A program made the position numbers and the translations under genes. Of a stretch of 64,000 nt of DNA, positions 56,846 through 64,000 are shown in pieces. Position 1 is the first letter of the stretch; the number at the start of each line of letters is the position of its first letter. Where the stretch lies: positions 434,001-498,000 of the forward strand of contig JAJTUP010000013.1 of assembly GCA_021399435.1 (NCBI GenBank), written 5' to 3'. Under the pieces are notes generated by a model. The model saw nothing but the letters and a program-made list of their open reading frames with translations, did no database searches and was not told the DNA's origin. Source of the stretch: Diaporthe sp. PMI_573 (taxonomy: Eukaryota; Ascomycota; Sordariomycetes; Diaporthales; Diaporthaceae).

Positions 56846-57632
56846 GGTTGACGATAGCTCTCAGGTTTGAGCAAACAAAAGCCCGCATGCATGTATACAG
56901 CGTATCAAAGTCAGAGACAGAGTCGCACATATACGCTCAGACTGCATTGGCCTCAAAATCTCAACCGCTTATCTCAGCTTTGTCTCGTGGGACGAGGTTC
57001 ATCATTACAGCTGGGGGTCCGACATCACATTGCCGCGCTGTGGGGGCTTGCAGGGCGTACTCGGGCTGGCCTTCCTCCTGCGGGTCAGCGGCAAGCCAGT
57101 CTTCGTCTGAGTTTTCCGAATCGGGACACAACCCGATCCCCGAATATTGCTCCGTCAGTAGGAAATTCACCAAGGACATTATGAACGAGATACCGAGGGT
57201 AGTGTAGGAGACTGGAAAGCATACTTAGAAGAATATGTGATTGATCGTCCTCATGTGAATGCTCCAGAAACATGCGTGTTATCCGTACCGTATTCTTCAG
57301 ACCGGCAGCGGCGAGACGAGACGCATCGTGTTCTTTTTCCGAGTTAGTATCAAGTATTCATCGAGCCGAACCCGAGCCACCCCCCTTGCATCGGGAGCAA
57401 CTACACCGCACGCGCAGCATATCTCGCACTGGCTTGCCTCTTGCCTCGCTCAATGTAGGCAATGACGCAGATTGTATGCATACCGTTGAAATATCCAGGC
57501 ATTTATTCTCCAGAAGGCCTGCCGACGAAGCCGTCAAACAGCATCTCCCGGTATGCTGACCTATATCATCGTGTAAGAAGAACTCAAACACCGCACACAT
57601 CCACAACGACACACAAAAGCACATTCACCAAT
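56846..57632. promoter_or_regulatory. Divergent intergenic region
   Basis: Lies between the aldehyde dehydrogenase relic (-) and the DapA-family gene (+). 57560-57632 is a CA-rich leader before the start codon at 57633. No specific site recognised. Confidence 0.4.
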
Positions 57633-58526
57633 ATGTCTCTCAAAGGTATTATGGTAGCGCTATACACGCCATTTACCGCTGACCAATCTGCCATTGATGT
57701 CGCGGCTTTGGACCAGCACATTCAACGTCTTATCAAGGTGGGCGTCCACGGCTTGGTCCCTGGAGGCAGCACCGGCGAGTTCACCACGTTGACTCTTGAG
57801 GAACGAAAACAACTGGTCCAGGCATGCGTCAAGTCTGCAGCTGGAAGAGTCCCGGTCATTGCGGGTATCGGTGCACTTTCCACGAAAGACGGCGTGGAGC
57901 TCGCGACGCACGCCGCGGGGGTCGGTGCAGCAGCACTGATGGTTGTGCCTCCGTTCTACGACGCACCCTCCGTGGAAGAATTGCACCAGCTCCTGGCAGA
58001 GCTGCATACAGCGTCCAACCTTCCTATCATGTACTACAACATTCCTTCAGCAAGTGGTCTCAAACTCAGCCCGACTCAGTTGGCGGACCTATCGAAAGTG
58101 GGAGTCAAATACATGAAGGATACCTCCGGAGATGCGCCGGCCCTCACGGAGCTCTTATTCTCTCTACACGACAAGATCACTGCATTCAACGGGTGGGACA
58201 CGTTGACTTTCTATGGCCTCGCGGCTGGCGCAAAGGGATCAGTGTGGGGAGCGACCAACGTCATTCCCGAGCTATCCATCGAGCTTTGGGAAGCACTTGC
58301 TATCCGGAGAGATCTTGAAAAGGCAAGGGAGCTCTGGACGAAAATTTATCCTGTCTGCAAATTCCTTGAGTCTTACAACTATGCAGCAGCCATCAAGGCC
58401 GGTATGGAATTGCGGGGCACGTCAACAGGAGGATGCAGAAAGCCGTTTGCTGTTCTTGGTCAAAAAGAGCGTGCTGACTTTGCCTCTTTGCTCAAGATCG
58501 CAGGCGTGAAGGTTGTTGAGCAGTGA
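57633..58526 (+). CDS. DapA/NAL-family class I aldolase or dehydratase
   Basis: Single exon, 297 aa, the normal length for this TIM-barrel family. Start at 57633 (ACCAATATGTCTC) leaves the canonical N-terminus LKGIMVALYTPF; the frame is open further upstream without similarity. Key residues: GGSTGEF (45-50) binding the keto-acid carboxylate, Y135 of the YYNIP motif, and Schiff-base K162 in YMKDTSGD. Members cleave or form 2-keto acids: dihydrodipicolinate synthase, N-acetylneuraminate lyase, KDG aldolase, 5-keto-4-deoxyglucarate dehydratase. Fungi make lysine by the aminoadipate route, so a catabolic sugar-acid role is more likely than lysine synthesis (established knowledge plus inference). 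Intact. Confidence 0.88.
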   Translation: MSLKGIMVALYTPFTADQSAIDVAALDQHIQRLIKVGVHGLVPGGSTGEFTTLTLEERKQLVQACVKSAAGRVPVIAGIGALSTKDGVELATHAAGVGAAALMVVPPFYDAPSVEELHQLLAELHTASNLPIMYYNIPSASGLKLSPTQLADLSKVGVKYMKDTSGDAPALTELLFSLHDKITAFNGWDTLTFYGLAAGAKGSVWGATNVIPELSIELWEALAIRRDLEKARELWTKIYPVCKFLESYNYAAAIKAGMELRGTSTGGCRKPFAVLGQKERADFASLLKIAGVKVVEQ

Positions 58527-59251
58527 GGCCGGTGCCACTACAACGATCAAGAGTGGGGTGTTGTGAGCACAAGATCCATATACACTTAGTCATTTTCAAA
58601 AAGTTTTATTCAAGCTCTCTTTTCACAACTGTATTTCCATCTTGCCGGCATTAATATTTCAAAACTTGCAATAGCAGTGACTGCTGTAGGCTGTGATGAT
58701 CGGGCATCGTTTCTAACACCTCTGCAAAACTCAGTTGGAGAAGATGTTGAGTGGCTGTGCCCTTTGGAATATAACGAAAACACTGTTCTCTAACAAGCAA
58801 GGACCATCTTGATCGGAATAGGGATGCCGAAAGGATGAAATACTATTTTGAAACGTCTGGTCTGTTCTGGTATTGAGACGCAGCTACATTTTCATAAGAC
58901 TATTGAGCATCGCAGTTGACCGAAGCCTGAGATGGCGTGACTGGTTCAGCTTGTTTTATCGAGTTGAGACAGGTGTTTATCTATTCTTTTGGATTTGGAA
59001 ATACTGATGATGCTCGCTGGCTAAGACGAAATATGTCGGCAATCACTTTCAAAGAAAACGTTGAAAGGAAACTTCTGTCCTTGCTATGACATATACTACC
59101 CATTCATGCACACAAAGAAAGCCCCGTCTCGTTTGATTATGTGCTGATGGAGCACTAATGCTTCGGGCATCATCAGCAGTAACCCTGAGCTCAGAACATG
59201 CCTAGTCTTGACCCTACCTAGGTATGCAGGTGCTTAACAACCGCTCACCCC
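58527..59251. other. Convergent intergenic spacer
   Basis: Shared 3' region of the DapA-family gene and the FMN-dependent dehydrogenase. Nothing recognised. Confidence 0.5.
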
Positions 59252-60807
59252 TCACAACCTCGCCAATATTCCGTCTTGTCCCAAGTATGTCAATTTATCC
59301 AATTTGATGTCTTTGACTGACGCACACCTGCCTTCCAAGTCAGTATTCAGTCTCTGACTAGTGAAAGGAGAAGAAACAAACCCGGCCAGCCTCATGGTAG
59401 TGGCAAACTCTTCCTTCAGCAGCTTTATCGCGAGTTCGACCCCCTTCTGGCCATTGTACTGCATAAAAGTCAATACACTATTTCTCGAGGCAGACCTCTT
59501 TTGTAGCCCGTACCGCAAGACCCCAGATAGGTATTCTTCCAACAAACACATGATCCGCACCGAGGGCGATTGCTTTGAATATGTCAGATCCCTTACGCAC
59601 ACCTCCATCCAATGCGATCTGGATCTCCCCCTTGGCAACAGGTGCGCAGACACGGAGCGTGTCAAGAGTGGCAGCAATGCCATCGAGCTGCCTTCCGCCG
59701 TGATTAGAAATGACAACACCATCCAGGTTGTGGTCAATGGCCAGCTGAACATCCTCGGTTGTATTGACTAGGCGATCGTTAGTGAAGAAGGGGCATAGCC
59801 TGGCTTGGTGAATGCACTCACCCCCCTTCAGCCAGATTTGCATCTTCGTATGCTCCTTGAGCCATGGGATCGCGCTGTTCCAGTCGAGGCTTGAATCTCC
59901 GTCTGAAGTCAGTTACTCCGATCAGGCCACTGATGATAGTTTCTTACCAAAAGCCGTTGCTACATTGTCACCACTGAATTCTTTCCTGCCATTCAAGAGG
60001 AGATTTGGGAATTGCATGTCCTCTGGGAGCGTGAAGCTATTGCGCATCTCGTTGAGACGGCGTCCAAGCACCGGAACGTCTACAGAGACGAAGATGGCTT
60101 TGTAAGAGGCAGCTAAGCGGCGGCCAAACTTTAGTATGCGGAGCTGCAATCTAGAGTGCATCGATTGCCTCACCTTCTGCTCGTTGTAGCAGTTGCAGAG
60201 TAGTACGACGGTCTTTCAACACACAGACTTGCATGAATAAGGGGTTCCCCAGACCTTGTTGTGCAACTTCCTCAAGTGAGACGGTCGAGTACGATGATAG
60301 ACCCATACATATGCCCTCTGACGCCGCGGCTCTTGAGGTTGCAACTTCGCCCTCAGGATGGGCTAGTTGATGCATGGCAGATGGGCTGAACCCAAAAGGA
60401 AACGGTACCTTTGAAGCATAAGCCAATTTTGAAGGATCCGGCACGGCTGATGGCTTACCTTGACACCAAATATTTCCGATGATGTATCAACATGGTCCAC
60501 ATTCACCAAGATACGAGGACGGATCTTATATCTTCGGTATGCTTCCTCATTCTCCCGGAGTCTTGGGTAGACGTGAGTCACAACACTAAATGTAATCGAA
60601 AAACTTGGAAGATTTGCAAGATGAACTTACGTTTCCATGTCCATAGCTCCTTCATTGTAAAAGTCTGGCCCTTGTCAGCCCAGAATGTCACGGCTGGCGC
60701 AGGAGTGACAAACCTCGATACATGGGGGGAAGCCTTGCGCTGCCCTCGCGTTTAAGATCCCTGATGCTGAACACCTTGGTGTCAAGAGATATACTGCGGT
60801 TTGCCAT
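59252..60807 (-). CDS. FMN-dependent 2-hydroxyacid dehydrogenase/oxidase, exon 1 frameshifted
   Basis: TIM-barrel flavoenzyme of the glycolate oxidase / lactate dehydrogenase family, oxidising L-2-hydroxy acids. Eight exons (minus): 60631-60807, 60459-60585, 60174-60408, 60112-59948, 59822-59902, 59514-59767, 59382-59458, 59252-59327; exons 2-8 join in frame. Motifs: PFGFSPSAMHQLAHPEGEVA, IFVSVDVPVLGRRLNEMRN, WLKGVNTTEDVQLAIDH, VVISNHGGRQLDG (catalytic His), QIALDGGVRKGSDIFKAIAL. No heme-binding domain, so not cytochrome b2. In exon 1 two bases seem missing: between MYRG and FVTPAPAVTFWADKG, and again before PDFYNEGAMDME. It begins MANRSISLDTKVFSIRDLKR. Either early decay or sequence error. 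Confidence 0.82.
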
Positions 60808-61287
60808 CTTTGTTTTCTTGGGTTGGACAGCTATCAGATCTGCTGGTGGTGTGAACCTTGGAAGCAAGTGGTGATGGAGGCGTTCTTAATTTATTGTCTA
60901 TCGCGGTGGAATCTCATGATGGACACCGCTTCCCGCGCCAGGAAGCTCGGACCGGGGTACATACCTCTGAGTCGTTCATGGTGGTTGAGATATGAACGTC
61001 GCGGAAGAGGGTTCGAGACCCGACATGCAGTCGGGTTTGCTTACTCCTTTCGTCATGTACCTACGCCCCACTCCATATTCGACCGTCTCCTTGGCAATAT
61101 TGAACGCAGCACCTTCTGGTTGAGGAGGCGCCAAGTGGCAGCAGGATTCATAGAATTCATGAGAGAAAACTTCCTGGAACGGTATCGAAGACACAGTTCA
61201 CCATACATATTTTGTATCGTCGATCACGTTCTATTGATCGTTCTCTTCCATTCTCATTATCAATCTCCAGCGGGCAGTGAATCCACG
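60808..61287. promoter_or_regulatory. Divergent promoter region
   Basis: 480 bp between the FMN dehydrogenase (-) and the SDR gene (+). An open frame at 60823-61305 overlaps the SDR start and shows no domain. Confidence 0.4.
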
Positions 61288-62543
61288 ATGAAGATTTTCC
61301 TGTAAGTACGCACCTCACACCTGGAGATGAGCCGGAATACTTATTCCCGCGGCCAGCACAGGCGCGACTGGCTACATTGGAGGCGATGTACTCGCTTCCA
61401 TCGCAAGCCAATTCCCCGCCGCGTCGATCACAGTTCTCGTCCGTGACACGGCTCGGGCAAAGCCCATAACGGACAAATATCCCCATGTTCAGCTTCAGGA
61501 AGGGGATCTAGACTCAGCGGACATCATCCAAGGAATCGTCAAGAAAACCGACGTGGTGATCAGTATGTGCTGGTGTCTGCTTCGATGTCTCATCTTGCCC
61601 ATCCAGGAGCCTAACGGAAAACCCAGACGCCGCGAACGGCAAACATATTGGCCTGGTCCACAGTATTGCCAACGGAATCCGCCAGGCCAGCAGAAAAAGC
61701 CCTAGTAGGTTGCGACATCTTAGTGGGATATTATGCGAGACAGCCACTGACGCGTATGAAATCAGTCTGTTGGATTCAAATATCTGGCGCGAGCGTCCTT
61801 TCAATACCAGATATCGCTCACAAGCGTTTCGGTGAGGCTTCCGGTCACAGGTATAATGACTACAGCCAAGTCTCCGAGATTGTATCTCTCATTGAGGAGT
61901 CCCCGGCGCGTGCTGTCGACCAAGCCATGCTGAGCATCGTCCGCGAATTGGGCCCCCGAGTCCGCGCAGCCATCCTGTTCCCTCCCATTATCTATGGTTT
62001 GGGCCGTGGACAAGGAAATAGAACCAGCATACAGATCCCAGGACTTTGCAAGGTGGCCATTAAGCAACAGGCTGCCGTGTATGTCGGACGGGGAGAGGCA
62101 ACCTGGGGTAACGTGCATATTGCGGACCTCAGCAGCCTCATCACAGCGATAGTAGGCACGGCGCAAGACGAGCATTCCGACCCAGAGCTCTGGAATGAAC
62201 ATGGTCTATACACGGTTCAAACCGGAGAGATGGTATGTAATTGAATGATGCCGTTTGTATCGGGAGAGCGCTTACTGACATAACATGGCCTCATTAGTCA
62301 TGGAAAGCCATTGCCGAGATTGTTTCTCAGACAGCTCAAAAGGCACATATACAGGCGCCGACAAAGTCGATTGATGCCCAGGAGGCAGACAAAACCTTTC
62401 CACATGGCAGTGTTCTGTTTGGGACGAACGCCGTATGTAGCCCAGAGAGGGCAGAAAAGTTACTTGGATACAGTGCCTCGCACCATGGGCTTGAAAGGGA
62501 AACAGCGGAGTCTTTCCAGAGAGAGCTGGATGCTCAGAAGTAG
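61288..62543 (+). CDS. Extended SDR / NAD-dependent epimerase-dehydratase-like protein
   Basis: Five exons, join(61288..61301, 61357..61562, 61627..61704, 61766..62232, 62298..62543), give 336 aa without lesions. First exon is 14 nt (MKIF plus part of Leu). The Rossmann nucleotide motif TGATGYIGGDVL follows at once, with acidic DLDSAD and DVVIN after strands 3 and 4. Later ILFPPIIYGLGRG and VYVGRGEATWGNVHIADLSS are typical of fungal atypical extended SDRs related to nucleoside-sugar epimerases. A clear YxxxK pair is not evident, so activity may be non-classical. It is not convincingly a uronate dehydrogenase. Divergent from the hydroxyacid dehydrogenase; possibly the same pathway. Confidence 0.83.
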
Positions 62544-63384
62544 GATCAACAAGAAATGCTTCAAAATCACAGCAGTGAACAGTGGACGGTGATCATTTAG
62601 CGGGCTCGGACAATGCCATGGAGGGCCAGTGCTAAAGTTCGTGAAGGCTAAAGGAGGGGAAAAGATTCAGCGCTTGAGGCCAGGAAAGGAAGACAAGGAG
62701 GAGGTGCCGCAACATTCAGTTCTTTTCTCACTGGCATTCTTGAAATTACAGTATTGATCCCACTGCCTCTACACTCCTAATTCCCAGTGATTACATGAGC
62801 TCAACATTCTGGCACTCAAGTGTGACTGTTACCACATATTGTAGTACACGAGCACTAGATCGGTTGTGTCAAGTCGAGTGATGAAAAGGGGATTGTCCGG
62901 CAGGACAATCGATTCATTCATACCTTTCTTTGGGGTCGCTTTCCATTTATTGTTGTCACGCGCAGGTATTGAGCACACATCCACATGCTTGCCGGATCTT
63001 GGCCTGCAATCAGTGTAGTCTGGAGGCTATTCTGCTATGCAGTGCACTTATGTCACTGTGGTCCAGGCATGAATAATGTTTAACCAAGATATCTCTGCGG
63101 CCTACCTAGGTACCCCGCAAAGGTAGACATGACTAGAACAGGGATCGGTCGGGTCCGCTGCTCTAAGCGGAGACAGCTTTGTAGGCTATATATCCCGCTT
63201 CCACTTTCGTCAACCCACTACAGCCCAGGAGAGCCTGACTCCCTGCTTGTTGCTCGCTTCCGACGGCATATCTCGACTCTCACCGAGATAGTAGGCCGCT
63301 TCGGTTCCCCGGTCCCACATCAACTCCACGTGTCTCCGGCCCCACTCACCTTTCTGACCCGGACTCGCTTCCCCAGTCCGGTCC
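62544..63384. other. Intergenic, no gene recognised
   Basis: 3' flank of the SDR gene and promoter of the following zinc-cluster gene. Nothing recognised. Confidence 0.45.
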
Positions 63385-64000
63385 ATGTCTAAAGATCGTA
63401 TGGACAGCAAGACACAGCAACAGTCTCGGCCGAAACGTTCGCGAGGTAGCTGTGCGACCTGCCGGCGGCGCCACGTCAGGTGTGACAAGACGAGGCCCGT
63501 CTGCAATACATGCAGCAAGGCAGGCGTGGGTTGCGAGGGCTTCGCCGCCGATGTGCGATGGGCGGCGCCCTCGGTTCAGGCTGCTGCAGCATGCAACGCG
63601 AGCACAGGCGGGTCTTCGTCTCTCTCCTCCCAGCGATCGAGACGACACCTCTATACAGGTAATATTCCTGCCTGGTATCGCTGCTTCCCGGCTGACATGA
63701 CGCCGTGTAAGAAACGTCCCGAGAGCTCATGAGCCACGGGCTTGTCGCCAGTCTGGAGACCAACTCTGTAGATGGCTGTCTTGCGGAGCTTGACCGCACC
63801 AAGGACCGCCAGGCCACCGTTGGCCCTTTCGGTGTACTTGACCTCGGCCAGGCCGAACTAGGGACGGCCTCACAAGTTGCAGCGCCGCAAACGGAACCTG
63901 AGCCCGCCAGGGACAACCCATTTCCAGATCCGGATACAACAGGCCCTCTCTCCCTCGACACCCTCCTTGGCCTTGACAATAACTTACAATGGGGAGATCT
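63385..64000 (+). CDS. Zn2Cys6 transcription factor, cut by the window end
   Basis: Exon 1 63385..63658, exon 2 63724 onward, open to the window edge. Zinc cluster in exon 1: SCATCRRRHVRCDKTRPVCN followed by TCSKAGVGCEGF, spacing C-x2-C-x6-C-x6-C-x2-C-x6-C, preceded by basic RPKRSRG. The linker is Ala/Ser-rich (SVQAAAACNASTGGSSSLSS). Intron 63659-63723 is supported by a GTAATA donor, frame continuity (..LYT-E-LMSHGLVASLETNS) and AG acceptor. DNA-binding nuclear regulator; with its position beside SDR, hydroxyacid dehydrogenase and aldolase genes, it may be a local pathway regulator (inference). Confidence 0.85.

Noticed and set aside
61288..62543. Uronate dehydrogenase completing the oxidative uronate pathway
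   Set aside because: Overall motifs match fungal atypical extended SDRs better and no clear YxxxK pair is visible.
55000..63999. Secondary-metabolite gene cluster
   Set aside because: No polyketide synthase, NRPS, terpene cyclase or cytochrome P450; the enzyme set fits sugar-acid or hydroxyacid catabolism better.

Overview
The window reads as DNA of a filamentous ascomycete (Pezizomycotina, probably Sordariomycetes; species not determinable by eye). Evidence: short 50-110 nt introns with GTRAGT donors and CTAAC branch sites, Zn2Cys6 regulators, a fungal set of secreted plant-wall enzymes, and AT-rich transposons full of C-to-T / G-to-A changes typical of repeat-induced point mutation (RIP).

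Layout. 1-4.3 kb: retroelement gag relic split by a decayed Fot1/pogo transposon. 4.3-6.0 kb: decayed 3' end of a NACHT/NLR-type WD40 gene. 6.7-13.3 kb: intact gene block with D-glucarate dehydratase-like enolase (-), divergent MFS anion symporter (+), and secreted GH3 glycosidase (-). 16.3-17.9 kb: Zn2Cys6 regulator with a 3-nt microexon. 18.2-24.2 kb: SINE-like copy, minisatellite, interrupted membrane-protein gene, frameshifted cupin gene, nearly intact pogo transposon. 24.2-31.9 kb: complete but RIP-ruined Ty3/gypsy chromovirus with 492-bp LTRs, nested in a SINE-like copy. 32.4-39.0 kb: two inverted solo-LTR-like elements flanking a GH28 endopolygalacturonase. 40-41.4 kb: PL1 pectate lyase-CBM1 pseudogene. 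44.6-45.7 kb: AA9 LPMO. 48.6 kb: possible 86-aa gene. 52.0-53.8 kb: GH72 glucanosyltransferase. 55-64 kb: decayed aldehyde dehydrogenase, DapA-family aldolase, FMN-dependent 2-hydroxyacid dehydrogenase, extended SDR, and the start of a second Zn2Cys6 regulator.

Common theme: plant cell-wall (especially pectin) breakdown plus sugar-acid use. Polygalacturonase and pectate lyase release uronates; glucarate dehydratase, an organic-anion transporter, a KDG-type aldolase/dehydratase and an aldehyde dehydrogenase could form an oxidative uronate route, though the enzymes are split by about 45 kb and the dehydrogenase is broken.

The most unusual signal is a family of four near-identical introns of 102-109 nt, shared by three unrelated genes (GH3, polygalacturonase twice, cupin). 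These look like introner-like elements, i.e. introns that multiply as mobile units. Second is a 3-nt microexon whose inclusion exactly restores the zinc-cluster spacing.
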